Assembly: GCF_013328345.1 (NCBI RefSeq)
Contig: NZ_JABULX010000016.1
Span: 1-64,000 of the forward strand
DNA from: Marinifaba aquimaris
GTDB lineage: Bacteria; Pseudomonadota; Gammaproteobacteria; Enterobacterales; Alteromonadaceae
DNA length: 64,000 nt
Direction of reading: 5' to 3'
Both the position numbers and the translations under genes were made by a program. The notes under the pieces were generated by a model. That model was given only the letters and a program-made list of their open reading frames with translations, did not search any database and was not told where the DNA came from. How positions within the stretch are numbered: position 1 is the stretch's first letter; each line of letters begins with the position of its first letter. Of this stretch, positions 35,001 through 44,386 are shown in pieces.

Positions 35001-35306
35001 TTAATCGATATCGAATTTTTTATCAAAACGTGAAATTTGTAAGATTTTTTTGATTTGTGGACGACAGTTAGCAATGCGAATGCTCTCAACACGTGTGCCT
35101 AAGTTCTTTTGCATATTCAACAACATACCTAGTGCAGAAGAGTCCATATATTCAGTTTCACGCAAATCGATAACAATTTTTGGAGTCTGCTCACCAATGT
35201 CGGCATAGGCATTGCGGAATTCTTGTACAAGGTTGAAGTCGAATTTGCCTTTGATCTGGATTGTGAAGTTTTTGCCGTCGGCAGATAGGTTGGTAGTCAA
35301 GCTCAT
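35001..35306 (-). CDS. STAS-domain anti-anti-sigma factor (HsbA/CrsA-like)
   Basis: A 101-residue single STAS domain. The phospho-acceptor serine is S56 or S57 in YMDSSALGMLLN, preceded by the strand KIVIDLRE. By family it binds and is phosphorylated by the kinase domain of the adjacent 560-residue regulator and is dephosphorylated by its PP2C domain, thereby freeing or holding a third partner (an anti-sigma factor or diguanylate cyclase in studied cases). It leads the minus-strand run of five genes that continues into the Cpx-like set. Confidence 0.88.
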   Translation of the reverse strand: MSLTTNLSADGKNFTIQIKGKFDFNLVQEFRNAYADIGEQTPKIVIDLRETEYMDSSALGMLLNMQKNLGTRVESIRIANCRPQIKKILQISRFDKKFDID

Positions 35307-35555
35307 TGATGGATTCCTAAGACATTTCCATGAAAATAATTGTACTAACTAAAATTTAATAAACTTTTGATGAATATCAAGGGGGTTAGTCGCTTATTAA
35401 CGATTAATTTTAATTTTTATTAAATATATCTTTTTTATACACTATTTTGGCAACCTAAGGTTACTGTTTTGTAACGAATCATTATTTTGCTAGTGACTTT
35501 TTTACGAAATCTTGATTAAGTTATTACTAGACTAATTTTTATTTTTTGGGGCCTC

Positions 35556-36356
35556 ATGCACGCATTATCTCCGGCAGATTTATCCATTTTATTAATTGAA
35601 CCTTCTTCTATGCAAAGAAAGGTCATTCGCAAGCATTTAGCGCAAGAAGGAATAAACGAAGTTGAAGAAGCTGAGTCGGTTGAACAAGCTAAACAAATTA
35701 TTACTAATCACGTTCCTGACTTAATTATTTCAGCACTGCATTTTTCAGATGGAACGGGCTTAGATATATTAAATGACATTCGCCACCGAGAAGGTGATGC
35801 GGATATTCCGTTCATGTTAGTGTCTAGTGAGTTTCGCCGCGAGCAACTTGAGCAGTTTAAACAAGCGGGTGTCGTCGCTATTTTGCCGAAACCTTTTACG
35901 CCAGATCATCTTGGTAAAGCGATTAATGCGACTATTGATTTACTGGAATCTGAAGAGTTAGAACTCGATTTATTTGATGTCCAAGATGTGCGCGTTTTAG
36001 TTGTTGATGATAGCCGATTAGCCAGAAATCATATTAAACGCGTTTTATCTAACCTGGGTATTCAACGCATGCAAGAAGCGGAAGATGGCAGTCAAGCTAA
36101 AGCTATTTTAGAAAATGAAATGTTTGACTTAGTCGTAACGGATTATAACATGCCAGAAGTTGATGGGCGTGAGTTAACAGAATTTATTCGCAATAAAAGT
36201 GCGCAATCACATATTCCTGTACTAATGGTCAGTTCAGAAGCGAACGACACTCATTTAGCGAATATTGAGCAGTCAGGCGTTAACGCCATCTGTGACAAGC
36301 CTTTTGAACCTGCCACAGTAAAGCAATTACTTTATCGTTTACTCAATAACGATTAA
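35556..36356 (+). CDS. Tandem-receiver response regulator with degenerate first receiver
   Basis: A 266-residue protein of two receiver domains and no output domain. In the first (about 10-130) the position of the phospho-acceptor Asp is Ala60 ([13 protein letters not shown]) and the acidic pocket is reduced to LLIEPSS, so it should not be phosphorylated, although K112 in LPKPF remains. The second (about 145-265) is complete: DD at 151-152, D196 in VTDYNMPE, and CDKPFEP. It diverges from the STAS gene and shares four overlapping terminal bases with argR. CheY-like or scaffold roles are possible; which kinase acts on it is not seen. Confidence 0.85.
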   Translation: MHALSPADLSILLIEPSSMQRKVIRKHLAQEGINEVEEAESVEQAKQIITNHVPDLIISALHFSDGTGLDILNDIRHREGDADIPFMLVSSEFRREQLEQFKQAGVVAILPKPFTPDHLGKAINATIDLLESEELELDLFDVQDVRVLVVDDSRLARNHIKRVLSNLGIQRMQEAEDGSQAKAILENEMFDLVVTDYNMPEVDGRELTEFIRNKSAQSHIPVLMVSSEANDTHLANIEQSGVNAICDKPFEPATVKQLLYRLLNND

Positions 36357-36817
36357 GCATTAGCAAACAGATCTTCTAACGTTTTTATCGTCTCATCAAT
36401 TTTATCTGTATTGGTTGGGGCGATAAAAATCGTATCATCACCTGCAATTGTCCCAAGTACACCATCGTTTTGTCCTAATGAATCTAACATTCGAGCAATA
36501 AGCTGAGCTGCACCGGGTGAAGTTCTGATGATAATCATCATATTGTTGTGAACTATGTCCAGTACTAAGTGCTTTAATGGGCTTTGTGCAGTTGGGATAG
36601 CAAGTTCAGGAGGGAGGCAGTAAACCATTTCTTGTTTGGCATTTCGAGTACGAACGGCGCCAAACTTACTTAGCATTCTAGAGACTTTCGATTGGCTGAT
36701 ATTATCAAAGCCTTGTTCTTTTAGTGCGTTTACAATTTCACTTTGTGAGCCATATGTCTCTTGTTTCAAGATGGCTTTAAAAGCTTTTAATAATAAATCC
36801 GATTTGCTATCTGTCAT
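36353..36817 (-). CDS. argR: Arginine repressor
   Basis: A 154-residue hexameric repressor and activator of arginine metabolism. The N-terminal winged helix ([26 protein letters not shown]) and the C-terminal arginine-binding domain ([13 protein letters not shown], then [15 protein letters not shown]) are characteristic. The ATG at 36817 gives the family length; a TTG at 36847 would overlap the upstream GGDEF gene and add ten residues. It lies 10 bp after that gene and convergent to the tandem receiver. In many gammaproteobacteria argR is next to mdh; that is not so here. Confidence 0.95.
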   Translation of the reverse strand: MTDSKSDLLLKAFKAILKQETYGSQSEIVNALKEQGFDNISQSKVSRMLSKFGAVRTRNAKQEMVYCLPPELAIPTAQSPLKHLVLDIVHNNMMIIIRTSPGAAQLIARMLDSLGQNDGVLGTIAGDDTIFIAPTNTDKIDETIKTLEDLFANA

Positions 36818-36827
36818 ATTTTCAATC

Positions 36828-37742
36828 TTAACTAGAAAGGGTATCAACGGCGCTAGTTTGGTTTCTTCCTAGCTCCTTAGCTTGGTAGAGCATTTTATCT
36901 GCACTTTCTTGAAGTTCAATAGCTGACAATTGCTTAGTTGGAATTATCGTCGATTGTCCAAGGCTAATTGTCACTACTTTAGCCGCCTCGCTGTATTCGT
37001 GTTTAATGGCCAGTTGTTCAACTGCTGAACGCAAGCTTTCGGCAAATTTTAAACTAGCAGGAAAGTCTGTTTCCGGTAAAACGACGACAAACTCCTCGCC
37101 ACCAAAACGAGCAACAAAATCAGCACCGCGTTTTAGCTGTGCATCAAGGGTTTGCGCGACTTTCCTCAATACTTCATCACCTGCAGTATGCCCATAATTG
37201 TCGTTGTACTGTTTAAAAAAATCGATATCAATCATGATCATTGTCAGAGGTGTTTGATTGCGTAAACAGCGTCGCCACTCCTGAGCAAATACTTCTTCAA
37301 AGTTTCGGCGATTGGGGATTTCAGTTAAGCCATCGATGGAAACTAACTGCTCCAATAAATCATTTTTTCGCTTCAGAATTATTTGGTTTCGAACGCGGGC
37401 AAGTACAACAGGAACGTTAAACGGTTTAGTAATGTAGTCCATTGCACCTAACTCTAAACCTTTGGCTTCATCTTCAACGGCATCATTACCCGTAATAAAA
37501 ATGACGGGAATGTCTTTAGTGGCATCTTGGCTACGCAATTGAATGAGTACTTCAAACCCACTGAGCAGTGGCATTTGCACATCGAGCAGGATCAGATCAG
37601 GTTTGGGTTCGGCACTAGCGACATTCAAAGCAACCTCTCCATTGATCGCGGTTTTAACTTTATAGTGTTGAGATAAAGCCTGACCGAGTAATTGGATATT
37701 TAGTGGGTCATCATCTACGACTAGTACTGTCGCTTTTTCCAA
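36828..37742 (-). CDS. Receiver-GGDEF diguanylate cyclase
   Basis: A 304-residue cytosolic response regulator that makes cyclic di-GMP. The receiver (1-120) has D10-D12, D54 (LLDVQMPL) and K107-type ITKPFN; the GGDEF domain (about 135-300) has an intact active site GGEEF (214-218) and, five residues before it, RGAD (205-208), the inhibitory I-site motif, as in WspR. The start appears to be TTG at 37742 with AGGAG ten bases upstream, since no in-frame ATG is suitable. It lies in the signalling island and 10 bp before argR. The activating kinase is not visible. Confidence 0.9.
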   Translation of the reverse strand: MEKATVLVVDDDPLNIQLLGQALSQHYKVKTAINGEVALNVASAEPKPDLILLDVQMPLLSGFEVLIQLRSQDATKDIPVIFITGNDAVEDEAKGLELGAMDYITKPFNVPVVLARVRNQIILKRKNDLLEQLVSIDGLTEIPNRRNFEEVFAQEWRRCLRNQTPLTMIMIDIDFFKQYNDNYGHTAGDEVLRKVAQTLDAQLKRGADFVARFGGEEFVVVLPETDFPASLKFAESLRSAVEQLAIKHEYSEAAKVVTISLGQSTIIPTKQLSAIELQESADKMLYQAKELGRNQTSAVDTLSS

Positions 37743-37862
37743 AGTGATTACACTCCTAAATTAAATTGCTGCAAAATAATGAGTATTCCATGATGCTGTC
37801 GCACATGATAAAAGTATAGGCTCAAAGATATAATTACGCTGTAGTTTTAAAGATATAACACA

Positions 37863-38072
37863 ATGAAAAGCACTGTAAATAATCCGTGTCGTGCCGTTTG
37901 CAGTCTGAATGAAGACGGTATTTGTACTGGTTGTGGCCGTACTCAGCAGGAAAGAAATGATTGGATCTTTTCTTCCGATACTGAGCAACAAGCCATTGTT
38001 GAACGGAGTAAAATCAGGTTAAAAGTGATTAAAGATGCTGCTCAGCAAAGCGGGCCAAGCGAGAGCGCATAA
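37863..38072 (+). CDS. DUF1289 small Cys-motif protein
   Basis: A 69-residue protein with NPCRAVCSLNEDGICTGCGR: cysteines 9, 13, 21 and 24, the DUF1289 pattern, thought to bind metal or an Fe-S centre. The rest is a charged helix (EERNDWIFSS-like region, then KIRLKVIKDAA). No known biochemical role. Its last 44 bases overlap the convergent phoH-like gene in the opposite strand, so the tail is antisense to that transcript. Confidence 0.8.
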   Translation: MKSTVNNPCRAVCSLNEDGICTGCGRTQQERNDWIFSSDTEQQAIVERSKIRLKVIKDAAQQSGPSESA

Positions 38073-39423
38073 CACCTGCGATGTTGATTGTTGCACTGCC
38101 TTCAAAATCTTTAAACCTTTCGACGATATAAGTCAGGCCTGAAGTAAGTGGTGACAAATAATTACTGTCAATTTGTGCCAAGTTACCACAGCAAATTAAT
38201 TTAGTGCCTTCACCTGCACGGGTGATGATCGTTTTTAACTGTGATGCGGTCATGTTTTGGCACTCATCTAAAATCACGATAGATTTTTGTAAACTTCTAC
38301 CTCGCATAAAGTTGACTGACTTAAATTGAATGTTGGCTTTCTCCATAATGTATTTCATGCTGCTTTCACGGCATTCATCATTGCGATGTAGAAAATCGAG
38401 AGAGTCATTAATCGCGGCAAGCCAAGGCGCCATCTTTTCTTCTTCTGTTCCCGGTAAAAAGCCAATTGACTCTGCAATTTCTGGCGTGTTGCGGGTGACG
38501 ATAATTTTTTCATAGATGTTTTGTTCAATCACCATTTCAAGTGCACTTGCCAAAGCGAGTAGAGTTTTACCACAACCAGCAGGGCCCGTTAGTAGAACGA
38601 GATCCATGTCGGTATCGAGTAATGCATCCAATGCCATAGCTTGATCGAAATTCTTAGGTGTGATCCCCCAAGCTTCTCGGCTCATCATTCGTTCAAATCC
38701 TAAGTCTTTGATTGTCACTGAATGATCATCATGAGCCAGAATTTTAGCCGCAAAATTACTGGTATCGTCATATAGATATTCATTCACAAAGATGGTTTTA
38801 GGAAATTTATCTCGGCTAATTGTATGCGTGGTGTGGCGGCCATGTGTTTCACTGTCACAGTCTTGAATATTTTGCCAAAAATCGCCTTCAAACTGATGAT
38901 GACCTTTCGTCAGGTATTTGATATCCGAAATTAATTGGTCGGTTCGGTAGTCCTCAACGTTGTCTAAACCTGCACCTTTAGCCTTAAGGCGCATATTGAT
39001 ATCTTTTGTGACTAAGACGACCTTATTAGGTACACAGGTTTCTTGTAAATGAATCGCTGTGTTAATGATGCGATTGTCGTTTTCTGGGCCAGGTAAAGAG
39101 TGTTTTTGTAAAGTGAGTTGATGATCGGGATAGATAGATAAGTTGCCTTTTTTGACATCTTCATCGTCTTCTTCGCCGTGTTTCAGTGGAACACCTTCAG
39201 CGATTTCTTCAGGTGTTGCATCACGCATTAACTCTTCTAGTGCTCTTATCGCGATGCGCGCATCTCGAGAGACATCTTTTTTACGATCTTTAATATGATC
39301 GAGTTCTTCTAAAACCGTCATTGGGATAACGACGTCGTGTTCTTGAAAGTTTAAAAAAGCGAAGGGGTCATGCAGTAAGATATTGGTGTCTAAGACATAT
39401 TTTTTTCTTAGTTCTGGGGGCAT
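38029..39423 (-). CDS. PhoH-family protein with PIN domain (PIN-PhoH)
   Basis: A 464-residue fusion of an N-terminal PIN nuclease domain (about 5-150; VLDTNILLHDPFAFLNF with the catalytic Asp, and LEELDHIKD) and a C-terminal PhoH ATPase (about 245-455; Walker A LTGPAGCGKTLLA near 280 and Walker B IVILDECQN near 383). This is the PhoH2/YlaK type, for which RNA unwinding and cleavage have been described in related proteins, so an RNA-processing role is likely. AAGGAG precedes the ATG at 39423. It is a single gene, 312 bp from the divergent rapA. Confidence 0.88.
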   Translation of the reverse strand: MPPELRKKYVLDTNILLHDPFAFLNFQEHDVVIPMTVLEELDHIKDRKKDVSRDARIAIRALEELMRDATPEEIAEGVPLKHGEEDDEDVKKGNLSIYPDHQLTLQKHSLPGPENDNRIINTAIHLQETCVPNKVVLVTKDINMRLKAKGAGLDNVEDYRTDQLISDIKYLTKGHHQFEGDFWQNIQDCDSETHGRHTTHTISRDKFPKTIFVNEYLYDDTSNFAAKILAHDDHSVTIKDLGFERMMSREAWGITPKNFDQAMALDALLDTDMDLVLLTGPAGCGKTLLALASALEMVIEQNIYEKIIVTRNTPEIAESIGFLPGTEEEKMAPWLAAINDSLDFLHRNDECRESSMKYIMEKANIQFKSVNFMRGRSLQKSIVILDECQNMTASQLKTIITRAGEGTKLICCGNLAQIDSNYLSPLTSGLTYIVERFKDFEGSATINIAGVMRSRLARFAEQHL

Positions 39424-39735
39424 TCAACTCTCCTTGAATGGCAGCAAAAAATTTTGCATTACTTTAGGTTTAGCAACGAATTATTGATTTATACAAATTT
39501 CAGTCAGTTAAATAATTTTGCCTATTAACCAATAGCAAAGATATTTGAGTTAAATTGTGAACAATTGATGAAGATTATTTGGAATTAAAACTATGAAACT
39601 AAGTAGATCTCAACTTTAATTACAAAAACAGCTATTAACTTAACTGTGCTTTAGGTAGCATACGCGCCCCTCGCACAAATTGTGCATTATCATTGTCAGC
39701 TCAGCGTGTTATCACTTAATTAGGTGAACATTTTT
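39424..39735. other. Divergent region between phoH-like gene and rapA (312 bp)
   Basis: AT-rich DNA without a supported gene. It contains a perfect 13-bp palindrome GCACAAATTGTGC at 39673-39685, about 50 bp before the rapA ATG, a possible protein-binding site. No terminator, riboswitch or tRNA is seen. Confidence 0.55.
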
Positions 39736-42648
39736 ATGTCGAATTTTGCATTAGGTCAAAGATGGATCAGTGATTCAGAATCTGATTTAGGTTTAGGTAC
39801 GGTTGTAGGTATTGAAGGCCGCCGTGTTTCGTTATTATTTCCAGCGACAGGGGAAACCCGAGAGTACGTCATTGACTCAGCGCCGCTAACGCGAGTGAGC
39901 TTCAATGTTGGTGACACGGTTGAGTCTGCTGATGGTTGGTCAATAACGGTTGAATCTGCAGATGAGACGGATGGCTTAATGATTTACACCGGCCCCGACT
40001 CTGAAACAGGTGAACTGACGCATTTAATAGAAACGCGTATCAACCATCACCTCAAGCTAAATAAACCGCAAGATAGACTCTTTACCGGTCAAATCGATAG
40101 GAACGACTGGTACGACTTACGCTATCAATCTCGACAATATCAATATAAATATCAATCTTCTGACTTGATCGGATTAAGTGGTGCTCGCACAGCATTGATT
40201 CCGCATCAGTTACACATTGCAAAAGAAGCCGGTCAGAGGGTTGCACCGCGTGTCTTGTTATCAGATGAAGTGGGCTTAGGTAAAACCATTGAAGCGGGTA
40301 TGATCATTCATCAGCAACTCTTAACGGGTCGCTCTTCTCGCGTATTAATTTTACTACCTGAATCTCTGCAATATCAGTGGTTAGTTGAGATGCTAAGACG
40401 TTTCAACTTAAAGTTTTCTATTTTTGATGAAGAGCGCTGTGCTGAATATGACGGTTCAGATGAAAACCCATTTGAAACCGAACAATTAATCATTTGTCCA
40501 TTGTCCTTAATTGCCGATAAAGAAAAGCGCTTAAATCAAGCTTGTGCAGCTAATTGGGATTTAGTGGTTGTTGATGAAGCCCATCACTTAAAGTGGAGCC
40601 CAGAGCAAGTCAGTCCGCAATACGCCGCGGTTGAAGCATTAGCCGGCATTTGTAAAGGCCTGTTGCTTCTTACAGCTACTCCAGATCAGTTGGGTCATGA
40701 AAGTCACTTTGCACGTTTGCGTCTACTAGATCGCGATCGTTTTTATGATTATGAAAAATTTGTCGCAGAAGAAGCGGGTTACCAATCAACTGCTGAATTA
40801 GCTAAAACGCTCGTTAGTGATGAGTCGCTAAATGATCAGCAAGTAGCTGAACTTGCGCAATTACAAAAAGAAGATTCATTGCTAAATGACGCTTTATTAA
40901 CCGTTAACTCAAATGATGCTGATGAAAGAAAAGCGAGTCGAGATAACATTCTAAAAGCGTTAATCGACCGCCATGGCACAGGCCGAGTGTTATTCAGAAA
41001 TACGCGTGCCTCAGTTAAAGGTTTCCCTAAGCGTGAACTTTACCCTGTTGAGTTGACTTACCCTGAAGAATTTATGCCTGCTACACGTTGGTGGATTGAT
41101 AAGCATCAAGAGGCGCCTAATCAGCAAGACTTAGCTAAGTTATTAACACCAGAGTTTATTTATGAAGCTGTTGGTAGTAATGATGAACAACCTTGGTGGT
41201 TAATCGACCCGAGAGTGGATTGGCTAAGCGAAAAAGTAAAAGCAGAAAAAGATCAGAAGTTCTTAGTAATTTGTGCCCAAGCTTCGACAGCATTAACAAT
41301 GGAAAAAGCACTGCGTACTTTACAAGGTATTAACTCTGCTGTTTTCCACGAAGGGATGACTATTGTTGAGCGCGACCGAGCTGCCGCTTGGTTTGCTGAT
41401 CAGGATGAAGGCTGTCAGGTTTTAATTTGTTCGGAAATCGGCTCTGAAGGTCGTAATTTCCAATTTGCTAGTAATTTAGTGTTATTCGATATTCCTCTTA
41501 ACCCTGACTTACTGGAACAGCGTATTGGTCGATTAGACCGTATCGGTCAGCTCAATGATATCAAGCTCCATATCCCTTACTTCACAGGTACTGCATCAGA
41601 ATCTATCTTCAAGTGGCTAGATCACGGTATCAATGCTTTTGCTGATACGTGTCCTGCGGGCGTGACTGTATTTGAACAGCAAGCGGATGAACTGATTCAA
41701 GCACTGTTCCAAATTGATCATGACGATGCGGTCATTGCTCCATTTGTTAGCCAAGCAAAAGAGCACGTAGCTGATTTGAACAAACAAATGGAACAAGGCA
41801 GAGATATCTTATTAGAGCTTAACTCTAAAGGTACTGATGGTGAGGCAATTGCCGAAGCGATTGCTGAAATTGATGATGATACTTCGCTTATTGCTTATAT
41901 GTTCCAAGTGTTCGATGTGTACGGTGTTCAGCAAGAAGATAAAGGCGAGCAGTGTTTAATATTAAAGCCAACAGAGCACATGCTTGAACCGCATTTCCCT
42001 GAGCTGACAGATGAAGGCATGACCATCAGCTTTGAACGCGATACCGCTTTAAGTCGTGATGATGTCAGGTTTATCAGCTGGGATCACCCTATGGTTCAAG
42101 GCTGCTTTGAAATGATTGCTGCCTCTGATGTGGGTAACAACGCAGTGAGTTTATTGCCAAATAAAGCACTGCCAGAAGGCACTTTCTTTGTTGAATTGAT
42201 TTATGTGGTAGAAACGTCTGCACCAAAATCGCTTCAACCAGGGCGTTTTTTAGCACCAACACCTGTGCGTTTATTACTTGATAAAGCGGGTAATAACCTA
42301 GCAGCAAAAGTGGCTTACGAAGGGTTTAACAAACAATTAAAACCTGTTGGTAAACACATTGCTTCTAACATAGCGACAGCACTGCAAACGGATATGGCGA
42401 ATTTAATTGCGAGCTCAGAAGCGATTGCCGAGCAACAAAAGCAACAAATTATTGAGCAAGCCATTGAAAAGATAGAGCTTGAACTTTCAACAGAGTTAGC
42501 ACGATTACAGGCATTACAAAAGTTAAACCCGAACATCCGTGCAGTTGAACTTGAAGCGCTTGAAAACCAAAAAGCCGACTTAATTAACTATGTTAATCAA
42601 GCCGGCCTTCAGTTAGACGCTGTTCGCTTAATTGTGGTTTCACATTAA
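39736..42648 (+). CDS. rapA: RNA polymerase-associated ATPase RapA
   Basis: A Swi2/Snf2-type ATPase that recycles RNA polymerase after transcription, 970 residues. N-terminal Tudor-like domains (FALGQRWISDSESDLGLGTV) precede the helicase core: Walker A DEVGLGKTIEAG (about 178-189), DEAH box VVDEAHHLKW (about 279-288), and motif VI EQRIGRLDRIGQ (about 594-605). ATG 39736 is used, with TAGGTG nine bases upstream; a GTG at 39724 would add MNIF and overlap that site. As in E. coli it is near rluA and djlA, here with a PEP-CTERM-like gene and a disrupted patch between them. Confidence 0.96.
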   Translation: MSNFALGQRWISDSESDLGLGTVVGIEGRRVSLLFPATGETREYVIDSAPLTRVSFNVGDTVESADGWSITVESADETDGLMIYTGPDSETGELTHLIETRINHHLKLNKPQDRLFTGQIDRNDWYDLRYQSRQYQYKYQSSDLIGLSGARTALIPHQLHIAKEAGQRVAPRVLLSDEVGLGKTIEAGMIIHQQLLTGRSSRVLILLPESLQYQWLVEMLRRFNLKFSIFDEERCAEYDGSDENPFETEQLIICPLSLIADKEKRLNQACAANWDLVVVDEAHHLKWSPEQVSPQYAAVEALAGICKGLLLLTATPDQLGHESHFARLRLLDRDRFYDYEKFVAEEAGYQSTAELAKTLVSDESLNDQQVAELAQLQKEDSLLNDALLTVNSNDADERKASRDNILKALIDRHGTGRVLFRNTRASVKGFPKRELYPVELTYPEEFMPATRWWIDKHQEAPNQQDLAKLLTPEFIYEAVGSNDEQPWWLIDPRVDWLSEKVKAEKDQKFLVICAQASTALTMEKALRTLQGINSAVFHEGMTIVERDRAAAWFADQDEGCQVLICSEIGSEGRNFQFASNLVLFDIPLNPDLLEQRIGRLDRIGQLNDIKLHIPYFTGTASESIFKWLDHGINAFADTCPAGVTVFEQQADELIQALFQIDHDDAVIAPFVSQAKEHVADLNKQMEQGRDILLELNSKGTDGEAIAEAIAEIDDDTSLIAYMFQVFDVYGVQQEDKGEQCLILKPTEHMLEPHFPELTDEGMTISFERDTALSRDDVRFISWDHPMVQGCFEMIAASDVGNNAVSLLPNKALPEGTFFVELIYVVETSAPKSLQPGRFLAPTPVRLLLDKAGNNLAAKVAYEGFNKQLKPVGKHIASNIATALQTDMANLIASSEAIAEQQKQQIIEQAIEKIELELSTELARLQALQKLNPNIRAVELEALENQKADLINYVNQAGLQLDAVRLIVVSH

Positions 42649-42660
42649 GCTGAGTTTCGT

Positions 42661-43299
42661 TTATTTAGTTGATGCGGCTCTTTTATGTCGCATCACTAAT
42701 AACCCGCCTGCTAATAATAACAACCCTATTGTCGCTGGTGCATCTACAGCGTTTGCCAACCCTTGTGGCGCGGTAATATTTAGTGCATTGACTTGAATAT
42801 CGTCAAGTAAGTTACCAACAGAGCCTTTTGGGGTAATACCTGTAAACTTCAATGTGGTTTGGCTATCTGTAGCGACAAAGTTATCGGTAAATACTGACCA
42901 CTCTCTGTAAGCATGGTCGTTTATTAATTGACTCATCACTAAATTTTGACCTGAAAATACCTCAACTAAAAATTGTTCATTTTTACGGGTACGTGCAGCA
43001 TAAGCAAAGCTCAAATCATAGCTTTGGCCTGCTTGGCTATTAAATGTTTGATAGATAGCGTATTCGTTATCTTTTTTGTGTGAGTTGAGTTCGATGTGTT
43101 GTTTGCCTGAGTAGGGCTTTAAACCAAACAGACCATGCCAAACTTCAATGCGCTCACCTTGCCAACCATTCACTTTATCAGCGTTAAGGTACTGCCATTT
43201 GCGTTTGATTTGCTTGTCTTCAAAGTCACCATTTAAAATTAAATTGGCGCTTGCATTGAAACTGATACATAACAAAATAAAACTTACTAGCTTGTACAT
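42661..43299 (-). CDS. PEP-CTERM-like secreted protein with DUF642/carbohydrate-binding-like domain
   Basis: A 212-residue exported protein. A signal peptide (SFILLCISFNASA, cleaved near 18) is followed by a beta-sandwich beginning LILNGDFEDKQIKRKWQYLN, typical of DUF642/CBM-like domains, and a C-terminal sorting tail: VDAPATIGLLLLAGGLLVMR then basic HKR. The tail copies the PEP-CTERM plan (motif, hydrophobic helix, basic end) but has DAPAT in place of PEPAT. Exosortase-dependent anchoring or export is therefore inferred; no exosortase gene is in the window. GTAGGAG precedes the ATG. It faces rapA convergently, 12 bp apart. Confidence 0.75.
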   Translation of the reverse strand: MYKLVSFILLCISFNASANLILNGDFEDKQIKRKWQYLNADKVNGWQGERIEVWHGLFGLKPYSGKQHIELNSHKKDNEYAIYQTFNSQAGQSYDLSFAYAARTRKNEQFLVEVFSGQNLVMSQLINDHAYREWSVFTDNFVATDSQTTLKFTGITPKGSVGNLLDDIQVNALNITAPQGLANAVDAPATIGLLLLAGGLLVMRHKRAASTK

Positions 43300-43469
43300 C
43301 TACTACTCCTACAACCCAAGCTTTTGTATTTATTGAGTATCTAGATCGTTAACTTGTGTAGCAATGCTTAAATTGTAAGCAAAGACATCATTCTGGCCAT
43401 GCAATTAACAACTGCTTAACGTAGAATACATTTTTTACATTAATCACCATCTTTTTCTAAAATTTATAC

Positions 43470-44123
43470 ATGTCTTTTGTTTACAACCCACCAACTGAGC
43501 CTTTTTTAAACATTCTTTATCGCGACGATGATTTGATTGTTTGTGATAAACCGAGTGGCTTATTATCTGTTCGTGGTAAAGCGAAAGAACATCAAGATAG
43601 TTTGGAAGCCAGATTACAGTCCGTTTTACCTACTGTTGGTATAGTGCATCGATTGGATATGTCGACCTCTGGCATTATGGTCATGCCACTAAATAAACCT
43701 GCCCACAGTTCAATAGCCAGGCAATTTCAAGAAAGGGAAACGTCTAAAACTTATATTGCTAATGTTTGGGGTAAGCCTAAAACACAATCAGGCGTAATTG
43801 AGCTGCCGCTTATCTGCGATTGGCCAAATCGCCCTAAGCAAATGGTTTGTTTTGAAAATGGCAAACCTTCAACGACATTATGGCGAGTACTTAGCACCAA
43901 TGATGTAAGTAGTCGGATTGAATTAACACCAATTACGGGACGTTCTCATCAGTTAAGGGTACATATGTTACACCTAGGGCACCCAATACTCGGTGATAAG
44001 TTTTACGCCCATCAAGCGGCCTTTGATGCCGCACCTAGATTAAACTTGCATGCACAAGCATTGAGCTTTACTCACCCTGTAACGGGTAAGAACTTATCTT
44101 TTTACAGTCCCGCTCCTTTTTGA
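43470..44123 (+). CDS. rluA: 23S rRNA/tRNA pseudouridine synthase RluA
   Basis: Makes pseudouridine at 23S rRNA 746 and tRNA 32 in E. coli. The 217-residue protein has the RluA-family motif VHRLDMSTSGIMVM with catalytic Asp in HRLD, DKPSGLLSV near the N-terminus and GRSHQLRVHMLHLGHPILGD near the C-terminus. No S4 domain, which together with the length fits RluA. It follows rapA on the same strand, as in E. coli, but a minus-strand gene lies between. Just after its stop lies a decayed transposase fragment. Confidence 0.92.
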   Translation: MSFVYNPPTEPFLNILYRDDDLIVCDKPSGLLSVRGKAKEHQDSLEARLQSVLPTVGIVHRLDMSTSGIMVMPLNKPAHSSIARQFQERETSKTYIANVWGKPKTQSGVIELPLICDWPNRPKQMVCFENGKPSTTLWRVLSTNDVSSRIELTPITGRSHQLRVHMLHLGHPILGDKFYAHQAAFDAAPRLNLHAQALSFTHPVTGKNLSFYSPAPF

Positions 44124-44159
44124 TAATTTGCTGAATTAGGGCATATTGGCCACACCACC

Positions 44160-44371
44160 AAATGAAGTGCATAGGTACAACAAAGGCGAGAGGCTAAGCC
44201 ATTACGGTATAACCAAACTCATTACCCGAAACGCAATGATGCAATAGCAAAAGCTTATCAAAGTGGTGGTTATAATCAGATGAAATTAGCCGATTATGTT
44301 AGTGTGCTTTATTCAACAATAAGTAGAATAATCAACGATGTAAAAAGAAAGCTCTGTCCTCAGAGTTGCTG
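44160..44371 (+). pseudogene. Fragment of a REP-associated (Y1/IS200-like) transposase C-terminus
   Basis: One frame from about 44175 to the stop at 44369 encodes a peptide with QRREAKPLRYNQTHYPKR, then RNDAIAKAYQSGGYNQMKLA, then YSTISRIINDVKRKL. This resembles the C-terminal helix-turn-helix tail of REP-associated tyrosine transposases. A stop codon in frame just upstream (44172) and the lack of the HUH/tyrosine catalytic domain show it to be a remnant. It lies directly between rluA and an AT-rich orphan gene, in what is a tight cluster in other genomes. Confidence 0.6.
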
Positions 44372-44386
44372 ATTCACGAGGTAAAT

